DNA of 64,000 nt from Comamonas sp. lk (GTDB taxonomy: Bacteria; Pseudomonadota; Gammaproteobacteria; Burkholderiales; Burkholderiaceae_C), in the NCBI GenBank assembly GCA_945865675.1, contig CAMBFO010000001.1, forward strand, positions 1 to 64,000, in the 5' to 3' direction. A program made the position numbers and the translations under genes. Positions 25,522 through 33,538 of the stretch are shown in pieces. Below the pieces are notes generated by a model. It saw nothing but the letters and a program-made list of their open reading frames with translations. It ran no database searches and had not been told where the DNA came from. Positions within the stretch are counted from its first letter, which is position 1, and every line of letters starts with the position of its first letter.

Positions 25522-25873
25522 CAAACAAGCCAGGATTATTACTTGGGAAAACAACACAAGATTTATTGAAGTCGCGTATGTCCAGAGAGATGGCCAGGAA
25601 GTAATTGGAATGTACGAAAAATGTGGTTGGACTCAGCCACTATCTGGAGATCTGCAAGATTTGCAAGATGTGCATAAGGACAAACCATCTAGTGTTCTTT
25701 CCTGGAAAAATAATTCAAAATTTATTGAAGTGGCATACATACAAAAAGACGGCCAGGAAGTAATCGGAAAGTACGAAAGATGGGGTTGGATTCAGCCACC
25801 GTATAAAGTGGTGCAAAGTGTACTCAAAAGTCTTAGTAACGGTCCTCGCCGCGTAGTAGGCCGCCAGAAGTAG
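25508..25873 (+). CDS. Protein made of two tandem 33-residue repeats, unknown
   Basis: The 121-residue product contains two near-identical units, TWENNTRFIEVAYVQRDGQE... (12-44) and SWKNNSKFIEVAYIQKDGQE... (65-97), each ending GW(T/I)QP and joined by a 20-residue linker. Each unit looks like a small beta-rich domain (alternating hydrophobic residues, Trp and Tyr). The tail is basic (GPRRVVGRQK). The GTG start has GGAG in the duplicated leader. I do not recognise the family. It ends 23 bases from the convergent 487-residue gene. Confidence 0.65.
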   Translation: MTKKDKQARIITWENNTRFIEVAYVQRDGQEVIGMYEKCGWTQPLSGDLQDLQDVHKDKPSSVLSWKNNSKFIEVAYIQKDGQEVIGKYERWGWIQPPYKVVQSVLKSLSNGPRRVVGRQK

Positions 25874-25896
25874 GCATCGTCGTTGATGGGAGTGGT

Positions 25897-27360
25897 TCAA
25901 GCACGGTCGTTATGAATCCCCTGTTGAATTTGCATGTCTAGGATCGTGAAAATCATTGGACTGAATACTGCCCCTTGGCTGCAAACTTCATACAAGGTCT
26001 GGCGCAGAAGTCGTGCGTTGTAGTTGTATTTGTTCGACATCTGGTGCGCCGCGCACATTTCTAGCAACAGCCTTTGCTCTTTATTGGAATCTTTTTGGGC
26101 AGCAGTAAATGCGTTATTCCACCACCTAAAAAGGGTAAATCCGGTAGCCACCACCCACGCTGCAATCACGTTTTCATTGGTGATGGCAAATGACGCCAAA
26201 ACCGTTAGTCCGATCTTTATAACTTCTATGAAAAATCCCCACAACAAGTACCCTAACGTTTTCAGTTCAGATTGCTCTTTCTTACGAACCTTTGACGGAA
26301 CCCGTATCCCAAACATTTTTTCTTTGGACAGGACGTTCCGGGCGAATTCAATGGTTTCGGCATAGATCAAAGCGTTAACCAATATGCTTTCGAGCGTTGG
26401 CGATCTCAGTGGACGAAGGGCAATCATTTGGGTTGCAACCGACTCTAGTTCTTCGGGTTTAGGATCGAAGCCGCTTTGAAACGCGCTGTGACCATCCTCA
26501 CCACCTGAGATGACACTTACTAGATCGAAAGTGCCCCATACTGTATCAAACTGCTGCATCAATTCTTTTTGACGAGCAACATTGAGATGAGAGATTTTTC
26601 TCTGAAATTCATCGACACTGTGAAACCAAAATTTTGAGTAATCAGTATCGTCTGCAGGTTCGGGTTCGCGTTTCCTCAGTGCTGCTTTTAAGTCCGAAAT
26701 GATTTCTGCAATTTTTGAAATGTCTTTACCGTTATGCCGCAATGGCTTGTCGAACTTAGCCGCGCTTTGACTTAGTTCCGATATAATTTTTTGAACTTGG
26801 CTATAGCTTGGAGCTGCAAGCTTCACCAAAAGAATAGTCGCTTGCTTTTCCAAGCTATCTGCGTACCAGCTCGGATTTTTGGACGTACCGACGTGGTAAT
26901 AAACCTGCGAATCAAATATCTCTGATTTAACCCAAAGATAGTCGGCTAATGTGGTTAGCGATCTCTCCAAATAAAATGAAAAAGTTGCCGTAAGTCCGTG
27001 TTTCTGCCTTTCCATGAAGATTGGAAATTCAGCCGCCGGTAAATCCATAAAAATAGTGGCAGAGCAGTCAAACTTCGAGACGACCCCTTCTTTATTTTTA
27101 TAGGCATTGTCGATAGTCGCCTCAATGAAAGCCCTCGGCTCATTTAAATTTTTAAAGGAAACCACCAAATCTGCGACATATGTTTTTTGCATGCAGCCGT
27201 TGTGCTCAACTTCTAAGCCTTCAGAGAGGATGAGTTCCGCGCGTGCAATTGGCACCTCTTCATTTTGGCCAATGACCAACGTCGCGGGGACAGCGGAAAT
27301 ATCGACTGCTTTTTGCCTGGTAATTGTTAGGCTTTCTAATCTGGCAAATCCGTGAACCAT
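25897..27360 (-). CDS. 487-residue protein with C-terminal membrane helices, unknown
   Basis: The first about 360 residues are soluble, with an N-terminal beta-rich part and a helical middle (VQKIISELSQSAAKF, ISKIAEIISDLKAALRKREPE). Two hydrophobic segments follow at about 369-391 and 397-413 (LWGFFIEVIKIGLTVLASF, VIAAWVVATGFTLFRWW), then a polar 73-residue tail. There is no signal peptide. I do not recognise a family. Base composition is A/T-rich compared with the chromosome. As the largest cargo gene of the island it may be an accessory trait such as a membrane-acting defence effector, but nothing in the sequence proves this. Confidence 0.7.
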   Translation of the reverse strand: MVHGFARLESLTITRQKAVDISAVPATLVIGQNEEVPIARAELILSEGLEVEHNGCMQKTYVADLVVSFKNLNEPRAFIEATIDNAYKNKEGVVSKFDCSATIFMDLPAAEFPIFMERQKHGLTATFSFYLERSLTTLADYLWVKSEIFDSQVYYHVGTSKNPSWYADSLEKQATILLVKLAAPSYSQVQKIISELSQSAAKFDKPLRHNGKDISKIAEIISDLKAALRKREPEPADDTDYSKFWFHSVDEFQRKISHLNVARQKELMQQFDTVWGTFDLVSVISGGEDGHSAFQSGFDPKPEELESVATQMIALRPLRSPTLESILVNALIYAETIEFARNVLSKEKMFGIRVPSKVRKKEQSELKTLGYLLWGFFIEVIKIGLTVLASFAITNENVIAAWVVATGFTLFRWWNNAFTAAQKDSNKEQRLLLEMCAAHQMSNKYNYNARLLRQTLYEVCSQGAVFSPMIFTILDMQIQQGIHNDRA

Positions 27361-27535
27361 CTCGCATCCTTAATTTTTGGTAGCTCTGATAAGTTGCCGT
27401 TAAAGCCTTCGCTTAGACCTTTTCGATCTCAGTAAAGTTCGCGGAATTTCGCTGAGCTACAGCTTTGAGATGGTTAAAGGCAGTAACACAGGGGTGCAGT
27501 ACACCACGAACCCCATGATACGCGTGCGCGAACCC

Positions 27536-27913
27536 TCAACGAAGGTGGTTTGGAACGATGCCAAAGAACGTGTAGAGCGGGTTACGCTTCCAGTGCCGCC
27601 AAGCCATTTGCTTGGAGCGCTTTTCCCTGCCACCGGCATCTAACCAGGCCCCGAGCCCCGCCAGAGCCTTTTCCTTGCCTCCTGAGGCCATACGGTGCCT
27701 AGTAGCCTGGGAGATGGCATTGCGGCCTTCTAGCGTCTTTGGGCCGGTGCTCAAACCACCATGGTTGCGGCAACGGCCATTGGGGAGCGCCTTGGCCCGA
27801 CAAGGCTCACCTGTGCTGCGGGCATGGGCACCGCACCTTGGCGCGTCTGGATTGGCCCCATTCAGCAACCAGGGCAAGTGCAAATTGTCTTGACGATGGT
27901 CAGTTTGGCTCAT
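27536..27913 (-). CDS. HGGXSTG-motif small zinc-finger-like protein
   Basis: The 125-residue product has a cysteine/histidine cluster (RCGAHARSTGEPCRAKALPNGRC then RNHGGLSTGPKT) matching the HGGXSTG family, common in phages and integrative elements. The spacing suggests metal binding. The tail is basic and may bind nucleic acid. The function is unknown. It is the last gene before the right end; 175 bases separate it from the 487-residue gene on the same strand. Confidence 0.75.
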   Translation of the reverse strand: MSQTDHRQDNLHLPWLLNGANPDAPRCGAHARSTGEPCRAKALPNGRCRNHGGLSTGPKTLEGRNAISQATRHRMASGGKEKALAGLGAWLDAGGREKRSKQMAWRHWKRNPLYTFFGIVPNHLR

Positions 27914-27946
27914 GAAATTGGGCTAATAAAGCCTCAATGTTACCGA

Positions 27947-27990
27947 AATACCCCCAACATTTTTCACGTTACCCCCAAAAATACCCCCAC
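27947..27990. repeat. Right arm-type repeats (TACCCCCA)
   Basis: Three copies of T-ACCCCCA (ATACCCCCAAC, TTACCCCCAAA, ATACCCCCACC) lie in 44 bases, matching the pair beside the integrase. They are likely integrase arm sites of the element's right end. Confidence 0.5.
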
Positions 27991-28073
27991 CTTTCACGAG
28001 ATAAAGCTAAACTTAATTTGACGTTCAAAGACGCTAATCAAGAATTTCCCCAATGAAAGCAAGGCTAGAAAAG

Positions 28074-28128
28074 AAAAAACCAGCCATCGCAAAGCGATGC
28101 TGGCTTTCAAAATGGTGCCGATTATCGG
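28074..28128. repeat. tRNA-proximal attachment repeat with tRNA terminator
   Basis: This 55-bp repeat matches 21344-21398 except for the loop (aaa here, tgc there). It contains the last bases of tRNA-Thr and, read on the minus strand, a stem (CCAGCATCGC / GCGATGGCTGG) followed by TTTTTTC, a rho-independent terminator carried in by the element. Confidence 0.88.
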
Positions 28129-28188
28129 ATTCGAACTGATGACCTACCGCTTACAAGGCGGTTGCTCTACCAACTGAGCTAAATCGGC
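28113..28188 (-). tRNA. tRNA-Thr (anticodon UGU)
   Basis: The 76-base sequence starts GCCGATTTAGCTCAGTTGG and ends AATCGGCACCA with CCA encoded. The cloverleaf has acceptor GCCGATT/AATCGGC, D-stem GCTC/GAGC, anticodon stem ACCGC/GCGGT with loop CTTGTAA (anticodon TGT), and T-arm ATCAG TTCGAAT CCGAT with one A-C mismatch. The island is inserted at its 3' end and rebuilds it, so the tRNA should remain functional. Confidence 0.95.
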
Positions 28189-28266
28189 ATTGGGTGAATT
28201 CTAACGTAGGGACCGCAAGAAACATTGCACTTGAAGGTCTCGCACCAAGCCTTGCGCAAGCCCAGC

Positions 28267-28776
28267 TTATTTGATGCGCGTCAGCGCCGGGCGCGGACTG
28301 CCGCCCGGGGGCTTGGGGTCTTGGCGCGCGTTCTCGCCCGACGGAGCCCGCTTGGATTTGGTGGCGCTAGGTTTTGCAGGTACACCACTCAAGATAGGCC
28401 CTGCTGCCACAGGCTGCGCGGGCGAGGACGCTTCGGGCTTGGCGGCTACGACCTCGATGGGGAAGGTCATGCCCTGCCCGTTTTCACGCGCATAGATGGC
28501 CGACACGCGCCCCATGGGCACGCTGATCTCACGCGCCACGCCGCCAAAGCGTGCTTTGAAATCAATATAGTCATTGCTCAGCGTCAGGCTGCTAGTCGCG
28601 CCCATGCTGATGTTGAGCACAATTTCACCATCGCGCACAAACTCCGTTGGAACGCGCACACTGGCATCTACGGCCACCACGATAAACGGGGTAAGTTGGT
28701 TATCCACACACCAGTCGTACATGGCGCGCACCATGTACGGCCTCGTGGAACTGACAACGGGACTTTGCGACATCAC
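28267..28776 (-). CDS. sspB: ClpXP protease specificity-enhancing factor SspB
   Basis: SspB tethers ssrA-tagged and other substrates to ClpX. The 169-residue product has the conserved start STRPYMVRAMYDWCVDNQLTP, the substrate-groove region (VLNISMGATSSLTLSNDYIDFKARFGG) and a long basic Pro/Ala/Lys tail ending ALTRIK, likely the ClpX-binding end. Two tandem ATGs make the exact start uncertain by one codon. It follows sspA by 28 bases, the usual pairing. Confidence 0.95.
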   Translation of the reverse strand: MMSQSPVVSSTRPYMVRAMYDWCVDNQLTPFIVVAVDASVRVPTEFVRDGEIVLNISMGATSSLTLSNDYIDFKARFGGVAREISVPMGRVSAIYARENGQGMTFPIEVVAAKPEASSPAQPVAAGPILSGVPAKPSATKSKRAPSGENARQDPKPPGGSPRPALTRIK

Positions 28777-28804
28777 TGGCGCTCTATGGCTAGGTCAGAG
28801 GGCC

Positions 28805-29416
28805 TTATTTACGCATGACCTTTTCGGAGGGCGTCAACGCTTCAATATAGGCGGGGCGCGAAAAAATGCGCTCGGCATATTTGAGCAAGGGCGCCGCGTT
28901 TTTGCTCAGATCGATGCCGTAGTACTCCAAGCGCCATAACAGCGGCGCGATCGCAACGTCGAGCATCGAGAAGTTCTCGCCCATCATGAATTTGTTTTTC
29001 AGGAATACCGGCGCTAATTGGGTCAAGCGGTCGCGAATGTGGGCGCGGGCTTTGTCCAAGGCCTTGTCATTGTTCTTGCTGCCACGCGACTCCAAGGTCG
29101 TCACATGCACAAACAATTCTTTCTCGAAATTGAGCAGGAACAAACGCACACGGGCGCGGTCCACCGGGTCACCGGGCATCAGTTGGGGGTGCGGGAAGCG
29201 CTCATCGATGTACTCATTAATGATGTTCGATTCGTACAAAATCAGGTCGCGCTCAACCAAAATCGGAACCTGCCCGTAGGGGTTCATGACGTTGATATCT
29301 TCGGGCTTGTTGTACAAGTCCACGTCGCGGATTTCAAAGTCCATGCCTTTTTCAAAAAGCACAAAACGGCAGCGGTGAGAAAAAGGGCAGGTTGTTCCTG
29401 AATACAGCACCATCAT
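28805..29416 (-). CDS. sspA: Stringent starvation protein A (glutathione S-transferase fold)
   Basis: SspA is an RNA-polymerase-associated GST-fold protein for stress and stationary phase. The 203-residue product shows the N-terminal thioredoxin-like domain (LYSGTTCPFSHRCRFVLFEKGM, GQVPILVERD) and C-terminal helical domain (FSMLDVAIAPLLWRLEYYGI). It follows the cytochrome c1 gene, giving the petABC-sspAB order common in Betaproteobacteria. Confidence 0.95.
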   Translation of the reverse strand: MMVLYSGTTCPFSHRCRFVLFEKGMDFEIRDVDLYNKPEDINVMNPYGQVPILVERDLILYESNIINEYIDERFPHPQLMPGDPVDRARVRLFLLNFEKELFVHVTTLESRGSKNNDKALDKARAHIRDRLTQLAPVFLKNKFMMGENFSMLDVAIAPLLWRLEYYGIDLSKNAAPLLKYAERIFSRPAYIEALTPSEKVMRK

Positions 29417-29521
29417 GGCGGGGGACTCCTAAAAATTAAAAAGAGTGGGTGCGCTTTGCAGACCCACTCTGACACTTGGCACCGGTCTGACTAGCAAACC
29501 GGCGCACATTGCACCTTTGAA

Positions 29522-30277
29522 TTACTTCACGTCTTTCCAGAAGGCAGCATTGAGGCGCCAGGTGAATACGGTCATCACGGTCAGGAAGATCAAGACCCAG
29601 ACGCCTACCTGCACGCGCTTGCTTTGCGACGGCTCGGACATCCACTGCAGATAGCCCACCAGGTCGCCCACCATGTGGTCGTATTCCAGCGGGGTCATCT
29701 TGCCGGGGCTCACTTGCTCCCAACCCTTAAAGATTTCCGTCTCATGGCCGTGGACGACTTCTTTGCCATAGACCGGCACGCGCTTGCCCTGCAATTCCCA
29801 CAACACATGGGGCATGCCCACGTTAGGAAATGCCAGGTTGTTCCAGCCCGTCGCCTTGGTGTCGTCCGGGTAGTAGCTGCGTAAATAGGTATAGAGGTAA
29901 TCAGCACCGCTACCCTGGCCCGAAGAGCGCGAGCGCGCTATCACCGTCAGGTCCGGTGGATTGCCGCCAAACCATTCTTTAGCCTGGCGCGGGTCCATAG
30001 AGACCTTCATGGTCTCACCCACTTTATCGGTCGTGAACAAGAGGTTGTCTTTAATCTGTTGCTCGGTCAGGCCAATGTCCGTCAAGCGGTTAAAGCGCAT
30101 AAAAGCCGCTGCATGGCAGTTGAGACAGTAGTTGACAAACACTTTGGCGCCGTTTTGCAAGGAGCCCATGTCGTTCAGGTTGTTGGGCGCTTTGTCCCAC
30201 GTGATGCCGCCGGTGCCAGCCTGTGCGCCCGAAACCAGGGCGAACACAGTCAAAAAGCTGAGTACAAATTTTTTCAT
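29522..30277 (-). CDS. petC: Cytochrome c1 of the bc1 complex
   Basis: Cytochrome c1 passes electrons from the Rieske protein to soluble carriers. From ATG 30277 the product is 251 residues, with signal peptide MKKFVLSFLTVFALVSGAQA, one heme motif CLNCH, and a C-terminal membrane anchor (VWVLIFLTVMTVFTWRL). The track start 13 codons upstream overlaps the end of petB and is rejected. It is the third gene of petABC. In a phototroph the complex also completes cyclic electron flow. Confidence 0.95.
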   Translation of the reverse strand: MKKFVLSFLTVFALVSGAQAGTGGITWDKAPNNLNDMGSLQNGAKVFVNYCLNCHAAAFMRFNRLTDIGLTEQQIKDNLLFTTDKVGETMKVSMDPRQAKEWFGGNPPDLTVIARSRSSGQGSGADYLYTYLRSYYPDDTKATGWNNLAFPNVGMPHVLWELQGKRVPVYGKEVVHGHETEIFKGWEQVSPGKMTPLEYDHMVGDLVGYLQWMSEPSQSKRVQVGVWVLIFLTVMTVFTWRLNAAFWKDVK

Positions 30278-30293
30278 TTTCAATATCTCCCGC

Positions 30294-31706
30294 TTAGTGC
30301 GCAGCAAAAACAACACGGCTTGGCACCGGTTTGGATTGGCCGATTTGGCTCCACCAGGGCATTAGCAGGAAAAATCCGAAATAGAACAGGGTTCCCACTT
30401 GCGACACCCGCTCGCCAATTTGCGAAGGTGGTTGCACGCCCAGGTAAGCAAGAATGACGAAGTTGATGACAAAAACACCGTACATGTACTTATGCCAATC
30501 GGGGCGGTAGCGGATGGACTTGACGTCGCAATTGTCCAGCCAGGGCAAGAAAAACAAAATCACCACCGCGCCACCCATAACCACCACACCCCAGAACTTG
30601 GCGTCGGTGTTGAGCATCATGACGGTGACAGCCGCCGCCGCACCGAGCGCGACCACTTTGAACAAAGCGGCGAATTTGCCACGGGTTACGGCCAGTAGCG
30701 CAGCAAGCCAGATACAGCCGATCAGCACATAGACCATTTCAGCAGTGATGGCGCGCAGCATCGAGTAATAAGGCGTGAAGTACCAGACCGGCGCAATATG
30801 CAAAGGGGTTTTGAGCGGGTCGGCCGGTATGAAATTGTTGTACTCCAAGAAGTAGCCGCCAAATTCAGGCGCAAAAAAGATGATGGCAGTGAACACCATC
30901 AGAAACATGCTGACTGCAAAAATGTCGTGCACTGTGTAGTAGGGGTGAAAAGGGATACCGTCTAAAGGTTTGCCTTTGGCGTCCTTGGGGGCGTTGGGGC
31001 CCTTGATTTCAACGCCATCGGGGTTGTTGGAACCCACGTCGTGCAGAGCGAGCAAATGCGCCACCACCAATCCCAGCAAAACCAAAGGCACGGCGATCAC
31101 GTGGAAAGCGAAGAAACGGTTGAGCGTGGCGTCGCCCACCACGTAGTCACCACGGATCAGCAGCGCCAGGTCGGGACCAACGAAAGGCACGGCGGCGAAC
31201 AAGTTCACGATCACTTGCGCACCCCAGTAGCTCATCTGGCCCCAGGGCAGCAGGTAGCCCATAAAGGCTTCGGCCATCAGGCACAAAAAGATGGCGCAAC
31301 CAAACAACCAGACCAGTTCGCGCGGCTTGCGGTAGCTGCCGTAGATCAGGCCGCGAAACATATGCAGGTACACCACGACAAAGAAGGCCGAGGCGCCGGT
31401 GGAGTGCATATAGCGTATCAGCCAACCCCAGGGCACATCACGCATGATGTATTCGACGGAGCCGAAGGCCAGAGCGGCATCAGGCTTGTAATGCATGACC
31501 AGGAAGATACCGGTCACGATCTGGATCACCAGCACCAGTATCGACAAGCCGCCAAAAATATAAAAAAAGTTGAAGTTTTTGGGCGCGTAGTATTCAGACA
31601 GATGAACGCGATAGGCGTCAAAGGCCGAAGGAAAACGGTTTTCTAGCCAGTTGCCCAGCTTGGCGCCGGCAGGCGCATTGGGGGAGATTTCTTTGAATTC
31701 AGCCAT
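30294..31706 (-). CDS. petB: Cytochrome b of the bc1 complex
   Basis: The 470-residue membrane protein carries the two heme-b histidine pairs in helices B and D (HSTGASAFFVVVYLHMFRG and HVIAVPLVLLGLVVAHLLALH), followed by GSNNPDG. The PEWY-equivalent quinol site reads PVWY in this protein (HIAPVWYFTPYYS). It is full length including the C-terminal helices. It starts 22 bases after petA stops. Confidence 0.96.
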   Translation of the reverse strand: MAEFKEISPNAPAGAKLGNWLENRFPSAFDAYRVHLSEYYAPKNFNFFYIFGGLSILVLVIQIVTGIFLVMHYKPDAALAFGSVEYIMRDVPWGWLIRYMHSTGASAFFVVVYLHMFRGLIYGSYRKPRELVWLFGCAIFLCLMAEAFMGYLLPWGQMSYWGAQVIVNLFAAVPFVGPDLALLIRGDYVVGDATLNRFFAFHVIAVPLVLLGLVVAHLLALHDVGSNNPDGVEIKGPNAPKDAKGKPLDGIPFHPYYTVHDIFAVSMFLMVFTAIIFFAPEFGGYFLEYNNFIPADPLKTPLHIAPVWYFTPYYSMLRAITAEMVYVLIGCIWLAALLAVTRGKFAALFKVVALGAAAAVTVMMLNTDAKFWGVVVMGGAVVILFFLPWLDNCDVKSIRYRPDWHKYMYGVFVINFVILAYLGVQPPSQIGERVSQVGTLFYFGFFLLMPWWSQIGQSKPVPSRVVFAAH

Positions 31707-31728
31707 GGTGTGCTCCGAAGGCGTAGGG

Positions 31729-32343
31729 TCAAGCTTGTTTGTCTTCGCCGATCAGCAACTTGCTGTCGGAGATGTACATATGCGGCGGCACCTCAAGATT
31801 GTCCGGCGCAGGCTTGTTTTTAAAGACGCGGCCGGCCATGTCAAAGGTCGAGCCGTGGCAAGGGCACAAAAAGCCGCCATTCCAGTCATCGGGTAGCGAC
31901 GGTTGTGCGCCAATTTGAAACTTGTCCGAAGGCGAACAGCCCAGGTGGCTGCAAATACCGACCACTACCAGAAACTCTGGTTTGATGGAGCGCGCCGGGT
32001 TGCGGGCGTATTTGGGAGTGAGTTCGTTAGGATTGCGCTGCGATTGAGGATCGGCCAATGCACCATCGAGCGATTCCAGTGACGCCAACTGTTCTGGCGT
32101 GCGTCGCACGATCCACACCGGCTTGCCACGCCATTCAACCGTCAGCTTTTCACCGGGCTTGACCGCCGAAATATCGACTTCAACCGCTGCGCCGGCGGCT
32201 TTGGCACGCTCGGAAGGTTGGAAAGAACTGACAAAGGGCACTACGGCAGTCAAAGCACCGGCTGCGCCTACGCAGGAAGAGGCGATGAGCCAGGTCCGTT
32301 TGCTCGAGTCGTGGGATGGGGTACTGGCGAGGGTGTCGCTCAT
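31729..32343 (-). CDS. petA: Rieske iron-sulfur protein of the bc1 complex
   Basis: The 204-residue product has an N-terminal membrane anchor (WLIASSCVGAAGALTAVVPFV) and the two [2Fe-2S] ligand loops CSHLGC and CPCHGS. ATG 32343 (MSDTLAST) is preferred to the track start five codons upstream. It transfers electrons from quinol to cytochrome c1 and heads the petABC operon. Confidence 0.95.
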   Translation of the reverse strand: MSDTLASTPSHDSSKRTWLIASSCVGAAGALTAVVPFVSSFQPSERAKAAGAAVEVDISAVKPGEKLTVEWRGKPVWIVRRTPEQLASLESLDGALADPQSQRNPNELTPKYARNPARSIKPEFLVVVGICSHLGCSPSDKFQIGAQPSLPDDWNGGFLCPCHGSTFDMAGRVFKNKPAPDNLEVPPHMYISDSKLLIGEDKQA

Positions 32344-32456
32344 GAGAATCCTCAGCAAAAATCACAAAAAGGTAACCGCTCATTGTAGCTGAGCATCAGT
32401 TGCCCGATTTGCCCCGCTCGAGCGCAGCAAACCCGTCGGCGCGGTCGCAAAAGCCC

Positions 32457-33527
32457 TCAGCCCTGGGCTGCGCTGGCCCACTGGCGCGCCATCCGCACCG
32501 CGGCCAGCAGGCTGGAGGCATCGGCCTGTCCCTGGCCGGCAATGTCAAAAGCCGTGCCGTGGTCCGGGCTGGTGCGCACAAAGGGCAGACCCAGCGTCAG
32601 GTTCACGCCCTGCTCCACCCCCATATATTTCACCGGAATCAATCCCTGATCGTGGTACATGGCAATCACGACGTCAAAGCGTACCTGCGCGCCGGTGGCA
32701 CGCGCTTGCATAAAAACCGTGTCCGGCGGCCAGGGGCCACTGGCGTCGCAGCCTTCCTCCCGCGCAGCGGCAATTGCCGGGCCGATGATGCTGCGCTCCT
32801 CATCGCCGAATAAACCGCCCTCGCCCGCATGGGGGTTGAGCCCGGCCACGGCGATGCGCGGCGCCCGGCCCAACACCGGACGCAAGGCGGCGTCGGTAAT
32901 GCGAATAGTCTCCAGCACCGCCAATTGCGTCACGGCCTCGATAGCCTGGCGCAAGGACAGGTGGATACTGACCAGTACCGTACGCAAGTCCTCGTTGGCC
33001 AGCATCATGCGCACCGGCAGACGCGCCACCGGCAGACCCGCGTGCCGGGCGGCCAGCGCCTGCAAGATTTCGGTATGGCCGGGAAAATTATCAAACGGCG
33101 GCCCCGCAGCCGACAGACTTTGCTTATTCAGCGGCGCGGTCACCACGGCGGCGATTGCGCCATCGAGCGCCTGCTGCGCGGCCCATCGCACACAGCGGCC
33201 GGCAAACTCACCAGCCACCGCACTGACCTGGCCGTAGGGTACCGGCTGCATGGGCGCGCCCACTTGCAAAACGGCAATACAGCGAGGCGGCAGATGCAGG
33301 GCCTCTTGCGGATCGCTGATTTGCACTACCGGCCAGGCCAGCCCTTGGGCCCCCTGGGCCACCAGGGCGCTGGCGCGGCGCATGGCCTGGACGTCACCAG
33401 CTACAAAACTAGCGCGCATCTGCGCGGGCTGCGCGGCATAGGCTTTGGCAATAATTTCCGGGCCAATGCCTGCCGCATCGCCCATGGTAATGGCCAAGGG
33501 TTTGGCCGGAAAAATCGATTGCGCCAT
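32457..33527 (-). CDS. pdxA: 4-hydroxythreonine-4-phosphate dehydrogenase
   Basis: PdxA oxidises 4-phosphohydroxy-L-threonine in pyridoxal-phosphate synthesis. From ATG 33527 the product is 356 residues and starts MAQSIFPAKPLAITMGDAAG; the metal-binding histidines lie in FPGHTEIL and MYHDQGLIPVKYMG. The track extends the ORF 82 codons into the Nif3-like gene, which is rejected. It lies 11 bases after the Nif3-like gene. Confidence 0.95.
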   Translation of the reverse strand: MAQSIFPAKPLAITMGDAAGIGPEIIAKAYAAQPAQMRASFVAGDVQAMRRASALVAQGAQGLAWPVVQISDPQEALHLPPRCIAVLQVGAPMQPVPYGQVSAVAGEFAGRCVRWAAQQALDGAIAAVVTAPLNKQSLSAAGPPFDNFPGHTEILQALAARHAGLPVARLPVRMMLANEDLRTVLVSIHLSLRQAIEAVTQLAVLETIRITDAALRPVLGRAPRIAVAGLNPHAGEGGLFGDEERSIIGPAIAAAREEGCDASGPWPPDTVFMQARATGAQVRFDVVIAMYHDQGLIPVKYMGVEQGVNLTLGLPFVRTSPDHGTAFDIAGQGQADASSLLAAVRMARQWASAAQG

Positions 33528-33538
33528 GCTGCGAGCCT

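Larger units (their letters stand above)
21344..28128. mobile_element. 6.7 kb integrative element in the tRNA-Thr gene
   Basis: Two 55-bp direct repeats (21344-21398 and 28074-28128) differ only in a three-base hairpin loop. The right copy forms the 3' end and terminator of tRNA-Thr; the left copy is the displaced original end. Just inside the left repeat is a P4-type tyrosine integrase. The contents are integrase, AlpA-like protein, RepA-like ATPase, two small proteins, a 487-residue membrane-anchored protein and an HGGXSTG-type protein. The interior from 23800 to 27360 is visibly richer in A and T than the flanks. There is no capsid, relaxase or conjugation gene, so it resembles a P4-like satellite or small genomic island. 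Confidence 0.9.

Noticed and set aside
28113-28188. tRNA-Thr as a broken pseudogene because of an A-C mismatch in the T-stem
   Set aside because: The remaining stems are perfect, and as far as I recall the same T-stem mismatch occurs in other bacterial tRNA-Thr genes. The gene is taken as functional.
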